Part shown: in pieces, positions 11,300-22,480 of the stretch
How the letters are laid out: the number at the start of each line of letters is the position of its first letter
How positions within the stretch are numbered: the stretch's first letter is position 1
Source of the DNA: Membranipora membranacea
Lineage: Eukaryota; Bryozoa; Gymnolaemata; Cheilostomatida; Membraniporidae
DNA: 60,000 nt
Reading direction: 5' to 3'
Assembly (NCBI GenBank): GCA_914767715.1
Contig: OU612065.1
Coordinates: forward strand, 37,760,001-37,820,000
The notes under the pieces: generated by a model
What the model was told of the DNA's origin: nothing
Database searches by the model: none
What the model saw: the letters and a program-made list of their open reading frames with translations, nothing else
Made by a program: the position numbers and the translations under genes

Positions 11300-12225
11300 A
11301 GCGAAGCTTCTGGTCATTTATTTGCAAAAAAATATTGGCAAAAGTGAATTGCTAATTCAGAGTTTGTCAACAGAAAACCGTTGGAAAAATTGCTGTTTCA
11401 CTTTAAGAAGGATAACAGCTGAAGCATAACCATTTTAATACGAAGATGGTCTTGAAAAAAAATTAAATAAACTAACAAAATTTAAAATGGATTGCTGGGT
11501 GAAAGAATTATATTACACACTTTTGAAAGCAAGTTAATATCATACCCTGTAATAAACACAAACTTATTTTGATAATTTTTCAAAGTGATGGTTCGAAAAG
11601 GAAACTCAAAACTGTCAGCTACTAATCATTATAATTAGACCTACACTTCCAAAGACCTGACATCAAGGATATAACACCCTTACACAATGTCATTGATGAC
11701 TCTTGCCTTTTCAATTATATTTGGTTCATGTGTATTTCAGATAAACTTTATGATGTGTTCAGCATTTATTAATAAATTTAATTCTTTCATTCCTTCCTGC
11801 CATTGAGGAGAAATGGGAACAGTTCGAAAAGTCATCATCGATATTCTTGATATGAAGAAATCTGATCGGATGTAAACAATACTAACACTTGGAAATTGAG
11901 AACTCCCAAGTTAATAACCCAAGTTCAATAAATTTAGTTACCAACATATGTGCTTGCCATTCCTCATTACTGCATCAACCCTTAATATGGTCAGAAGTGG
12001 AAATGTAGCTCTGCTCTATATAGTTTAATTTTTTCATTCCTTCCTGCCATTGAGATGAAAGGGCAACAGTTTGAAAAGTCACCATCGATATTCTTGATAA
12101 TATGAAGAAATCTGATGGGATCTAAACACTACTAACACTTAAAAATTGAGAACTCCCAAGTTAATAACATAACCTCCTTTGACCGACATTACGAATCTTC
12201 AAGGTAAAACACTGTCTTCCATAGA
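11300..12225 (-). repeat. Right arm of local inverted repeat 4
   Basis: Reverse complement of 9090-9860, lengthened by an internal tandem duplication. The end at 12185-12225 (ACGAATCTTCAAGGTAAAAC) matches the boundary sequence also found at 32025-32050, so this junction is shared with inverted repeat 1. Confidence 0.75.
11778..12178 (+). repeat. Tandem duplication, about 250-bp period
   Basis: Two copies of a segment beginning TTTAATTCTTTCATTCCTTC and containing AACAGTT.GAAAAGTCA and AATTGAGAACTCCCAAGTTA start near 11778 and 12028. Confidence 0.7.
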
Positions 12226-13689
12226 ATGATCAACTGTTTTGCCAAAAAAAAAACTGATACCAATTGGTATGCTGCCAAGCAAAATTTTGCCGAATCCGAA
12301 AAAAGGTTGGACATGACTGCATTAGACGACCCACTCATAAAACATTCAAAAAAATTACCACCAGAAAGGTGTTGAAATATCAAACATGTAACTAGTCTGG
12401 GAACGAACTGCTTTCGCTCCAGAGTAGAAGCCATTCTTAATAAATGATTTAATAGTGAACCAGTAGTATTTTTTTTATATTTTTGTTACCGTATATTCAT
12501 ATCATATTTTAATCAGCTCAGATCGTTCATCAGCAGGAAGTATTTTGTTTGTTTACATCGACGTTCCTTATACTCAGTTCATTAAAAGTATTGGCTGAAT
12601 TTAGTGATTATCTCCTCCTGACCAAACTTTGAACTTCACTCTAGGGAAGTGTATTTATCATAGGTGAATTAGACCCACATGTAATTATGCATTATACCAA
12701 TATAAACCCAATGAGCAACAATAATATTTAAAAAAAAAATTATTTCTCAAAGAAATCTACAAAAAACAGCCTTTACTAACAAGGTAATGTATCGCAAACC
12801 TACTTCCAATAGTCCGATTTCTTCCAAATTTGTATTGGTCGTTTGGAATAGGGCTGTCCAAAAATGACCATTTTTGCATCATTGTAAATTGCATACAAGC
12901 AAAATGTAACATGTATATCTATTTTTTAAAAGTATGCCTGATGTATACTAACGATTGCGCAATACGCCAGAGACCTTAGCCTTTGATATACTCTCTTTGT
13001 CTTAACAAAGCCCCATCTATAACGAGCTTTTAATTCAATCAATGTATGAGGCACAATAATCCTTTGTCCCAAATGCCACAAGTACAATTATAATCCACTA
13101 CAGTTTGCCTAATACTCTTAACAATCTTTGCTGTTAATACCAAAGATGATACATTGTTAATACTACATCTTACAAAATATTCTGATTATAAAATAAATTA
13201 TTGATGGTGCTGATTCGAATCGAGTAATTTAGCAGAAAATCTCATCATTCAACATCAAACGTTGAAATGAGTCATGGGCACAATTGGTCTTGTTTGGTTT
13301 CCCATCTTATTTCAATGTTTAATCTCAACAAAAATTTTTATTCATGTGTAGTCAAGTTGTAATTTCCATGTATATATAGGTTAGCTCACCTTTGTCAAAC
13401 AACAGATTGTCGGGGAAAATGCATGAGTTTTATACTTTTATAGTTTTATATATATAGCAAGCCAGTGATACCATGACGTGAATGGTAATTAATGTTATTA
13501 TAATCTCATATGACACATGCCTCCACAATATATAAACTCTGTCAGTCCGAAAATATTTTCCTTGTACTTTTGTGATGGCTTATTTAGTCAAACGGCAATG
13601 CATCTTTGAATTTAGAAATTGTGGCTAAAATAGATTATATTTTAGCTGCTTCGATTATTTATTAATGCAGAAAGCGTGCTAAGAAGAAT

Positions 13690-13790
13690 GAAATTGATTT
13701 AAGAGTTGGTGGTATACGCTAAGAGTGTCAGTCGCTAAGCACGCATGTATTGGAGGTCATGGGTTTGGTTAGTCCCCAGGGCTTGACAAT
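13690..13790 (+). repeat. Possible SINE head
   Basis: GCTAAGAGTGTCAGT followed about 45 bases later by GGGTTTGGTTAGTCCCC resembles a decayed A box and B box pair. The B box carries extra bases. Weak. Confidence 0.3.
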
Positions 13791-14354
13791 AGGCAGGCAT
13801 GGGTAACTCTTGGATTACAGATTTCTGCAAGAAACTTATCTATGAATACTGAATTGCAATATATCTATTATGATAAAGGGAAGGTTACCAAAATATGTGC
13901 ATGTCTTAGTACAGAGCATAGGGATTCATAAATTAAAATTGAGATAGGAGCTGGACAATGTTTAACACAGCATAATTTATTTTTCTAGCAATTTCAATTG
14001 TAAGCAGAGGCTGTACACACATCATTCTTCTCAAATTCTCAGGGTTATCATGTGCTGCTTTTCATAATGATGTGTAATTGTGTGGCCAATTAAAATTGTT
14101 TTAAAAACAGGCGCTTGAGCTATTGTTTGGTGACAAGATTAAGTGGACATAATCTCATAATTGTGTTGGTTTGCGTTGTCGCAATGTCTCTCTGTTTAGT
14201 CCTACAATCAAATGATTTGCTATGTAGTGCTCTCATATTTACAGGTAGGCATACCAGGAGTCGTTGCTGGCATTAGGCTTACAAAACAATGGCTAATAAC
14301 TTAGGCTAGCGCAATATAATTTTGAATATAATCATTGGCTAAGACCCCTGTAAC

Positions 14355-14610
14355 TAGTGCTGTCACGATACGATTCATATCGGGAATACCTAATCGATCA
14401 CACCTCATTATCGCGATTTAATAAGGTGACAGCTGAAGTCGATTGCACAGCGGTAAATTCATTGTCACGGTTACTATGGTCGAAAATCGAAATTTGGACA
14501 AGGGTTGGTTGAAAGGGAAGGTGTAAATTCGAAAAATCGAAATCGGGAAAATCGATGCCACAATCAGAATCGAGGCAGTCCTAGCCAAATACAAAATCGT
14601 GACAGCGCTA
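14355..14610. mobile_element. 256-bp hAT-type MITE
   Basis: The ends are TAGTGCTGTCACGAT and, inverted, TAGCGCTGTCACGAT. Flanks CCTGTAAC (14347-14354) and CCTGTAAG (14611-14618) form an 8-bp target duplication with one mismatch. Eight-base duplications and TAG...TGTCACGAT ends are known for hAT elements. No coding capacity. It sits inside the larger 12573-15700 element. Confidence 0.75.
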
Positions 14611-16069
14611 CCTGTAAGTCCTTGCTCTCTGTATGGCATCACAGCCCTCAACACAGTGAACAATAATATCCTCATGACAGGTAGGTAACATAGTAAATAC
14701 CTTTCATACTGTGATTTATCTGGATACCCAACTAACCATATTGACTTCAAGCTGTTGATGGCATATGGCCAAGGAGCTATTGGTCACTGCATTTGGGAAT
14801 ATTCTAGCTCAAATTAAGCTGCAAAATGAAATCCCTCTCATGCCTTCTCTGGTGTTTACCTGATCATAATCGTATATTTTATATCTGATATAATATGCCT
14901 CTATAATATCAATACTACTACTATTAGGGCTTCTTGGAGGGAAGGATTTGGGATTTGAATGTGACACTTATTTTTGCTCAAATCAGAAGCACTGCCCAAT
15001 CAACTCTTAAACATTTTGCTTGTAAGACAGTAATTTATTTTTTAAACAACCCTGATAAACTTCACTAATTTTTAATTGACATTGTTTCCTCGATTAATCC
15101 TTGTTTGAAATGTAATAGTGTCAGGCCTTCTTGTGTATTTCGTAGGATTAAAATATTTTATAATTGTTTGATGGGTATCCCTGGCCCTAACTTTGTTCAT
15201 ATCACTGGTTAAGGTGGGTTGATTCATATACCGGTAGATGAATTATGCGACCTCATTTAATCCAACCGCTCAAAAACTATTACCCAGTCCAGCAAAAATT
15301 AAAAGCGGTAGTAATGAATTTGGATTGGAGATTGTGAATCAAATATCTATCGCTATCTATTCTCCCTCTATTCTATTATTATCTTGCAAGGGTTAATGGA
15401 GAGTTTTTAACAACATTAACACAATTGATTGTTCTGCTTGGTGCTTTGAGTTTGAAATAATACCTGTATACAGGAAGAACATGTATGCTGATTAAATTTC
15501 TAATGTTTGGAGACATTCAATTTTTGATCCTAGATTCTTCTTCTGTAAAGAATTCTCTATCTTTATCCGGATACAAGGACGGGAGATGGGAAATTGGGCG
15601 AAGTGGGATAACTTCTAGTTCATTATCAGAACAAAATTGTATGAAAATGAGAAGATAACTCTACAGCAACTTGAAGCCAAAATACTTTTAATGAACTGAG
15701 TATAGCATAAACTGAGCTGAGACCTCATTTACACCAGTTTGTTAATCTGTGATTATCTCTTTTTCTAAGAGAGAAACAGCTATATAGTTTTTGTCATCAA
15801 AAAATTCAGCTTGTTTTTTTTTCAATTATTCTCATCATCAATATACAGGCAGCTGGTATGAACAGTGGATTATCTCTGGTTTGGATAATCCGATCAAAAC
15901 CCCCTTGATTGTACCATGAGATAGATCATATCAAACAAATTGCTGAAGGTTTTTTCATCCTAGTCGTTTTAGAAATTATGTCTGTTTCCGATCACAGCTG
16001 ATTATTTTATTTAATCCTATTTAATCAACACCTTATTGAGGTTCAAGCAGTATTAAAATTATTTTGTGT

Positions 16070-16145
16070 CTGTGTGCGGGCGTGCGTGCGTGCGTCCGTG
16101 CGTGCGTACGTGCGTCCGTGCGTGTGTCCGTGCGTGCGTATGTGT
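16070..16145 (+). repeat. GTGC/GTCC microsatellite
   Basis: An imperfect GTGCGTGC/GTCC array. At the paralogous positions 36993-37029 and 30842-30870 the tract is a pure TG or CA repeat, so the same locus has diverged between duplicates. Confidence 0.9.
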
Positions 16146-16455
16146 AATAAAAAAACAGAATCAAAATTGAATAACTGGTTGCCAAGATATTCACATGTAA
16201 AAACCAATTTTGGAAAAGTGCGAAGAGCACTGTGTTTCTATCCATATACCTTTCGATTCTGGAATTATCAGTTAGTTGTGCAGACGACTCTGAGTGCTAT
16301 TGATTTCCGGATTTTGGGGTGGGTTTCAGAAAAGACAGGACATATAAAGAGTTGCAGCTGTGTGCAATTATAGGCTGAGTAAAATTTAGCGAGTAAAATT
16401 CTACTGTTACTGTATGTACGTTATATTGAATGAGCGATATGTTATTTGCTTTTGC

Positions 16456-16461
16456 TTTATT
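16456..16461 (-). terminator. PolyA signal of the 16790 gene
   Basis: TTTATT on the plus strand reads AATAAA on the gene strand, about 110 bases after the stop codon. Confidence 0.55.
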
Positions 16462-16568
16462 AATAAGGATGGAGTGGGTACAGTTTGGTCAAATTCATGG
16501 CAATCAAAAGAAAAATGTATTTTAAAATTTTAAGTACAGCATTTTCAGTCATGATCAGGTCTCTCCGA

Positions 16569-16790
16569 TTATGAAACATATCCTCGACTTCCACCGTTGT
16601 TGTTACCGTTGCCGTTACCGTTGGTACCTCCTCCTGAGTTGTTGTTTCCGTTTCCATTACCGTTAGATCCGCCTCCTGAGTTTCCGTTACCATTTCCGTT
16701 TCCATTAGAACCGCTACTAGATCTTTTACCTCCACACTGTGCAACAGCCACAGCGACAACTAGAAGGACGACTACTCTCAGTGCAAGCAT
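16569..16790 (-). CDS. Gly/Asn-rich secreted protein (subfamily 1, 73 aa)
   Basis: An intact 73-residue frame begins at ATG 16790. Residues 1-19 are a hydrophobic signal peptide ending AQC. A short basic linker (GGKRSSSG) follows, then three modules of the pattern SNGNGNGNGNSGGG, and the tail GGSRGYVS. Mature protein is almost identical to those encoded at 30391 and 37750. The coding exon starts at 16809 after a TATATAG acceptor, and a leader exon ends at 17065. An upstream in-frame Met (16841) lies in the intron, so I choose the Met that begins the conserved signal peptide. The TATA region has been replaced, so the gene may be silent although the frame is undamaged. Function unknown. Confidence 0.8.
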   Translation of the reverse strand: MLALRVVVLLVVAVAVAQCGGKRSSSGSNGNGNGNGNSGGGSNGNGNGNNNSGGGTNGNGNGNNNGGSRGYVS

Positions 16791-17064
16791 TGTAATGGTG
16801 GGATATATCCTATATAAAAAATTATATGTACAAATGAACATTATTATTGTATATTAACTTTATTTTTGGTAAGACTCATTCGTTGAAAGGTTTTACAAAA
16901 TTTCGAAAAAAAATTGAAATAAAAAAGAATAATTATGAACACTATAATGCAGGTCAGAAAACTGTAAAAACTATTCTTGTTGTCCGCGTTGTGTAAAATC
17001 TGATGAGAGAATAATGTGTTGTCGTCAATAACAGACATAATCATATATTACATTAATGGCTAAC

Positions 17065-17132
17065 CTGAGTTGAGGTGGAAACTGTGTTACTTGAGTGATG
17101 AACAGTGTTCTGTGACTTATCCTCCCAAAATC
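17065..17132 (-). promoter_or_regulatory. Leader exon lacking its TATA box
   Basis: The leader sequence (ACAGAACACTGTTCATCACT, donor GTTAGC after 17065) and GATTTTGGGAGGATAAGTCA are preserved. Beyond about 17132, where sisters have TATAAAAGATGT, the sequence is unrelated and contains no TATA-like word at the right distance. Confidence 0.65.
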
Positions 17133-17508
17133 AGACAAACAGTGCAAACAGGACATGCCAACAGAATATGTCACTGCATATCAGTTTTCCCAAAATTACG
17201 CGCCACAGAATGCCAAAAACCGCCAATTTTAGGGGCTTTTTAAAGTGTTTTTGAGCTTTCTACGGTGCGCAATTTTACCAAAGCAACCTAAATAAGCTAA
17301 TAACCAATGATAAAATGATAGTTTTTCCTCTGGTGCTTAATGCCACAGGATCCAGATATTGCCCCTCATGGGTGCTTCAGAGGCTTCTTGTAAAAATTAT
17401 GCAGTCGAAAGTATGATATGAACCATAGTATCTGCATGACATCGTCCTAAAAAATCCTCCTCAAAGACGATTATCCTGCCTTATATCAAGATAGCACAAC
17501 GCCATGAC

Positions 17509-17691
17509 ATGACGTCATGCCGAGACCAATATTTTCAGAATCTGTGTTCGATTAGCTTTCCAACAATATATAAAATGTCAGAATCGGACAACGCTGGTAT
17601 CATAAGCTTAATTAGGGAAATGAAAAATTCCAATTTTAAAAGTATAGCTCAAGACTATCAAACTCTCATTTCAGAATCGAATAAAAAATAA
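17509..17691 (+). CDS. Hypothetical small protein, 60 aa
   Basis: ATG-initiated open frame, hydrophilic, with a Lys-rich end (ESNKK) and no signal peptide or known motif. It falls in a stretch of the left palindrome arm with no match in the right arm (51420-52465), so duplication gives no test of conservation. I do not recognise it; chance is quite possible. Confidence 0.2.
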   Translation: MTSCRDQYFQNLCSISFPTIYKMSESDNAGIISLIREMKNSNFKSIAQDYQTLISESNKK

Positions 17692-17775
17692 AAAAAGAAG
17701 ATCAAGAACATCATAGTATAGTGCAGTATAGTATAGTGTGGTGTTATATAGTCGAATTTATAATCATTGTCTCAC

Positions 17776-17934
17776 CAGCTCAGTAGAGTTAGTATAGTAT
17801 ACACTAGCGCAGTACCCATTTGGATCATTTCCATCTTTAAACACTTGATTACTTTTTGGTTTGCAGCAGTTACCTTTCATTTGGCACGAACATTTGATAA
17901 CAGAATATATATGAGAATCATTGTTTTTTTTTTG
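17776..17934 (-). CDS. Cysteine-rich coding exon (intact copy)
   Basis: A 159-base exon candidate lies between a good acceptor (TTTATTTACAG, ending at 17935) and donor GTGAGA after 17776. It is open throughout in one frame, 53 codons, and both introns would be in phase 0. The product has the cysteine pattern C-S-C, then CC seven residues later, then YC, and ends in a possible N-glycosylation site (NST). The inverted counterpart at 51216-51339 keeps both splice sites but has lost 35 bases. Partner exons are not identified. The exon 18882-18945 on the same strand does not join to it in frame. Confidence 0.45.
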
Positions 17935-18881
17935 CTGTAAATAAACTTTAATTTAAACAATAAGGATGCAGGAATAATGTGAAAAAAAGTGATTACAATC
18001 ATGATGACAGGAAGGTCCCTGTCATTAGATTCTAATATAGCTTCCTTTGATATACGGTTGAATTAACATTTAACATTGCATCAGAAACATGTCAGTAAAA
18101 CACTGCAGTAATCAGGCATATACTTCCAGCCGTAAGTCACAATTGACCATTGATAGTGTTATGTTATGAAACTTCACCTTTATATTGGTCAGTGAAATAA
18201 CAGTTTTCCAGTTCTCTAATAAATGAAGTGAATTTGGAAAAATATTTGACCCCCTTATGACCATTTTAATCTAGTGATGCTGACACATCAAACAAGTAGT
18301 ATGTTTATTCAGCATGCTGGTAAACCATAGTTACCTAGTCATTCTCGCACAAATAGAGACAATTCCTATAAATTTTGGAAACACTAAGATGAGATTGTAT
18401 ATTCAAAACCCGGCAGTCACTCAGTTGATATGTTAATAAGTCTCCCATGCTTTTGTAAACTTTGCCAAGATACAGCAGGCCTACTTGTGAACTTTCACAA
18501 TGAAACTGTGGCTCCAGCTACATTTGATAGTTTCCACTGTGTACAATAAGTAATAATCCACTTTTCCGATAATCCACACCAATTTCATAAGCTGTTCTCG
18601 ACATCTTTGTTATTTCTACTACCACGGCCACTCATCAGAGATCATTAATTAGTTCCCAAAGCAGAATCCTATCTGCCAAATCTTCAGAGGTGCAAGCATA
18701 GTTGCAGTGATAATTCACAAGCAGAGTTCCGCTACCATCCAATCTACCAATGTCCCTGTTTATCACATCAGGCTGTAATGATTGAGTTTTTGCAGAGAAA
18801 AATCCTATACATAAACAGCAGTCATAATACATGAAAAGTGCCATCTTTTTAAATAGTCATCAGAACATTTACAGTGTGTAC

Positions 18882-18945
18882 CTGCACTTTGGCTGGATGG
18901 CTTCCCAGAGTGACACAAAACAATCTTCACAATTCATTGCCATAT
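18882..18945 (-). CDS. 64-base coding exon candidate (left arm)
   Basis: Acceptor TTTCTTCCAG and donor GTACAC flank an exon that is open in only one frame. It contains ATG.CA.ATG near its start, a C-x-x-C motif, and SLWEAIQPKC at its end. The inverted copy at 48949-49012 has the same length and both splice sites, with few changes. No joining partner is known. Confidence 0.35.
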
Positions 18946-19328
18946 CTGGAAGAAAGGCTCGCACAAAACTCTAAAGGCATTTTTTTTTTCAAGTCAGAGA
19001 TAAAACAGCATATCTGACCCGAAGTAAATCATTATTCACAATTGGCTTTCACCAAAACTCATTGTTAAAAAGTTATGAAAGAAAAAGCTGGGTCACTTTT
19101 GGAAAAAATCTGGTTTACACCCACCATTACACCCAGCACATGTCGATCTCAGTCTAATGATATTGTTATGTACATAATGTACGGCCATAAGGGTCTCAAA
19201 TTTAGGCAGGCGTGAAAAATAAAAATGATGCTCTAATTCAACTTAATAATTCAACCTCATGTACTTAGCTGTGGTATTGACAGCTTAGAAAGGGAGCTGG
19301 AATGTCTCACTGTCTTGACTTCCTAAGA

Positions 19329-19686
19329 CAGGGCTGACCAACGAGTGGCCCTGGGGCCGCATGAGGCCCCCCAATCCAATTTTATGCGGCCCCTGACCAG
19401 TCTGAGAAAATCGCGTAGTCACATAAACAATTTTCACCTCTATAGTTATTACATTCCTCATTTGTAAAATAATAAAATAATAAGAAACGCTCAAAATCTA
19501 TTCACAGTATTTAGGAATTCCCCAACCATTGCATTTGAGTGAGCTCCAATAAATAAATTGCCCACTGCAGAGATAAAATACTGCACACCCATATTTGAGT
19601 GTTCTATTTATGGCGAGGTTGCGGGCCCCCAGGGACACTGCAATATGTGGGTGCGGCCCCCTCAATGAAAACGTTGGGCACCCCTG
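19329..19686. mobile_element. 358-bp hAT-type MITE with perfect 8-bp duplication
   Basis: Starts CAGGGCTGACCAACG and ends CGTTGGGCACCCCTG, the CAGGGNTG.CCAACG terminal inverted repeats usual for hAT elements. The interior is GGCC-rich with GGCCGCATGAGGCCC. TCCTAAGA occurs on both sides (19321-19328 and 19687-19694). The opposite palindrome arm has a single uninterrupted copy (48567-48574), i.e. the empty site. The insertion split a dispersed repeat. Confidence 0.9.
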
Positions 19687-20546
19687 TCCTAAGACCTGAC
19701 ATTAAAGATGTCACGGTAATACATAATTTGCTGCACAAGAAACATTGGTTTAGATTTGCCAGCATACCAACCATAGTTTTAGTATCAACTACATAGTTAG
19801 GCCTACTAGTGATAGGAGCATTATGAGAGGCTTTGAATCTGATGATCCATGTAAAAATTTTCCACACAAACCTGTATGAATAAGAAGGGTGGGCAGTATG
19901 GAGGTCGAATGGGACCTAGTAGGAAAGAATCAAGTGGAACCAGCAAACCATGATCGAAATGAAATTTCAGGCCAGACAAGCCAATAGTTAGAGTGAACTA
20001 ATAGAACATGTGACAGATTGACTCGTCACACAAATTGGTTACTAAGTCTGTACACCTACTACATTCCGAGTATATGGACTAGCTAGTCAAGTTTGATAGT
20101 CCTAGTTCTCAAAATTTTATAAACCCTTCCCCCCTCCCCTTCTTCACCTCATATCAGTGGAAGAAATTTGGCTGGGTTGGCTAGAAAGGCGGGCAAAGTT
20201 ATTTATTTACAAAGTTAATTCATCGCCCTTAATTCAGTGCCTGACATTATAAATATTTCTGATATCAGTCAGGCTTGTGTGGCGAAGCTTCCTTGAAGAC
20301 CTTCTTTTCTTCTAATCTGTCTCTGTCTTCGAAGATCATACAACCATCATCAATATCAAGGACCACAGTCATCAAATCTTTAATGAGAAAACCCTAAAAA
20401 CTTTACAAGGGTCATTATGTAATTGGTATTGTATTTAATATTTGAGTTATTCTTTAGAACGATTGAGTTTTGTCTCCCTGGTACATAAGTGCACAACTCC
20501 AAATTAAAGAAACTGCATATTAGCTTTGTAGCAACACTATTGGCTG

Positions 20547-22420
20547 CATAAGGCCACGTGACTTTGATATAACCTGTGATTTTTGTCAGTGGGTGGGGGT
20601 GGGAGATGAGTGAAAGAGATAGGGGGGAACCATCGATGTTATCTCATGATCTTTTTCGATGTGTTTTTTTATCAGAAACACATTAGATAGAGGCTGGCTT
20701 TCCCTGTTGAGTGCAGTCAAGATAGTTTTAAATTTTGTGTGGGTATCTATATATATATCTATGTTTTTGTTTGCTTTTCTATGGCCATCCATCTATGTTA
20801 GCTTTCTTCTGGCAAGGCTTAATTATTAATTATCTATGAGCTGGTGTGGTTTAGGGAATAAAATGTATAGCAGTAAATTCCTGTGTATGCTGATGTCCTT
20901 GTGTTGATTTGAGCTGCAAGTAGAAGGCCACTTACTTTCCTCTACTAGTCTACTCAAGGATCCAGTAGCTGTGAAAAAAAACACATCGAAAAAGTATCAT
21001 GCATAGACTTAATATACTCCCTAGACAGGACAATGCTTACGCTTCACTGATCATAATATGTCCCACTTAAATAGCACAACATGACGTAATTAGTTTGTGC
21101 TGTGAGCCATAGTTTACTATAATATACCATTCAATGAAATAATGTGAAAAATCAAGGGACGCTGGGCATGATATCAGCCCCTGTCCAGCCCCTTATTATT
21201 CTAACACAAAGAAAATTGGTGATTGTATGTAAAAGACCTTTTCTGCACGAGATGAGATTCATAATTTGTCTCCAGAACCAGAACTTTTAATGAGAAGATA
21301 CAATCATTGGCCAATAAACACTGAAATAAATACAGCCATTTACCCTCAGCACTTCCATCACTACTATAAAAATGCAAAGAATAAATGTAACACAATAACA
21401 AAAATATTTTGTTGGATGAGCCAGATCTTATCACCACCATCATCGTTTTTTTCTTCAAAATTGTTCCTAGTAGTGACTTCACACAACCAGTCAGTTCAAA
21501 TTGGATTGCCAATTTTATTGTAACTTCACAAGGAAGAATAGATCTGCGCTATAAATTTAGTATGCAAGCTACAGATAGCTGTTGTTCCTGAGTACGTATA
21601 TGAATCTAGAGTATATGACAATAACTTAAAATTTTTATACTTCAGTACTGCAGTAAAAATCTAATGGCCTTAACTGTGACCAAACTTAATTTAGCTGATG
21701 CCGGTAAGGTTCTTTCAGTTTATCAATGTGATATCAGCGTCAACAGTGAATGTCAATTCCTTCCTTGACCTATTCACAGACACAGCAGTGTGAAAAAAGT
21801 AGTTATTACAACAGGATACGTCATCATCTGAGAAAATGGAACTACATGTAATGATGGAACTACAGGAAAAGAATAGAAGTAGTGATTCTAATAATTTCCA
21901 AGACTGGAAAATAACCCAGTCTGAGCCACAAAATAACGGTTCTGAACCCTTTATTCAGACAGCCAGAGAAGTTTTTGAATAAATGAGCAGCAACAATCCC
22001 TTCTGCAATGACTAAAAAATCACTCTGTAAGGAGACATTGTCAATTATACAGTCACATGCTTCCATCCTTTCTCCTCTGTAGTTTCATCATTACATGTAG
22101 TTCCATTTGCTCAGATGATGACGTGTTCAGGTTTGGTTTGGCTTATTATAACAATCATTGTATTACCAGGCAATAGGATTGGATAGGGCTGATATCATGC
22201 CCAGCGTCCCTTGATTTTTCACATTATTTCATTGATGGATATATAGTAAACTATGGCTCACATCACAAACTAATTACGTCATGCCGTGCTATTTAAGTGG
22301 GACAGTATTGAATGCTATTGGCCTGTCTAAGTAGTATATTAAGTCTATGGTATCATGAGATTACATTGATGGTTCCACTGACAAAAATCACAGGCTATAT
22401 CAAAGTCACGTGGCCTTATG
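20547..22420. mobile_element. 1.87-kb foldback-like element, 8-bp duplication
   Basis: The outer inverted repeats begin CATAAGGCCACGTGACTTTG at both ends and agree for about 46 bases with one difference. Longer internal arms also pair (21000-21190 with 22190-22350; 21816-21870 with 22075-22135). ATTGGCTG (20539-20546) and ATTGGCCG (22421-22428) form the target duplication. The opposite arm has a single ATTTGCTG at 47701-47708. No transposase is visible. It is a non-autonomous element, possibly hAT- or P-like from the duplication length. Confidence 0.85.
20651..20994. mobile_element. 344-bp MITE nested in the foldback element
   Basis: It starts CTTTTTCGATGTGTTTTTTT and ends in the inverse, AAAACACATCGAAAAAG. 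The right half of the host element (near 22345-22365) runs through this point without it. The flanking words TCATGAT and TCATGCA may be an imperfect target duplication. Confidence 0.7.
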
Positions 22421-22480
22421 ATTGGCCGGATGGTAAGACATTGGGTTGTATGAGGCAAGTAGGGCCTAGTGTGTGTAATC

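Larger units (their letters stand above)
12573..15700. mobile_element. 3.1-kb DNA transposon relic with TA target duplication
   Basis: The paralogous sequence at 36621-36645 runs through without it. Here the TA at 12571-12572 is repeated at 15701-15702, and the flanks rejoin without a gap against the empty site at 36631. The ends are inverted repeats: CTCAGTTCATTAAAAG at the left and CTTTTAATGAACTGAG at the right. TA duplication suggests a Tc1/mariner-type or similar mechanism. I see no transposase reading frame, so it is non-autonomous or decayed. A hAT-like MITE (14355-14610) and a possible SINE head (about 13690) lie inside. Confidence 0.75.
12236..17130 (-). repeat. Gene unit around the 16790 copy
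   Basis: Direct copy of 36300-38090 (3' flank, gene, intron and leader of the 37750 gene), enlarged by the transposon at 12573-15700. The match ends abruptly near 17132, just short of the TATA box. The same flank occurs inverted at 30640-31490. Confidence 0.8.

Noticed and set aside
16033-16373. Arg/Val- or Thr-rich frames over the GTGC array
   Set aside because: Products of microsatellite translation.
18635-18844. 69-codon minus-strand frame with Cys residues
   Set aside because: It looks exon-like after a TATAG acceptor but cannot join the 18882-18945 exon in frame, and part of it recurs at about 11040 as repeat sequence.
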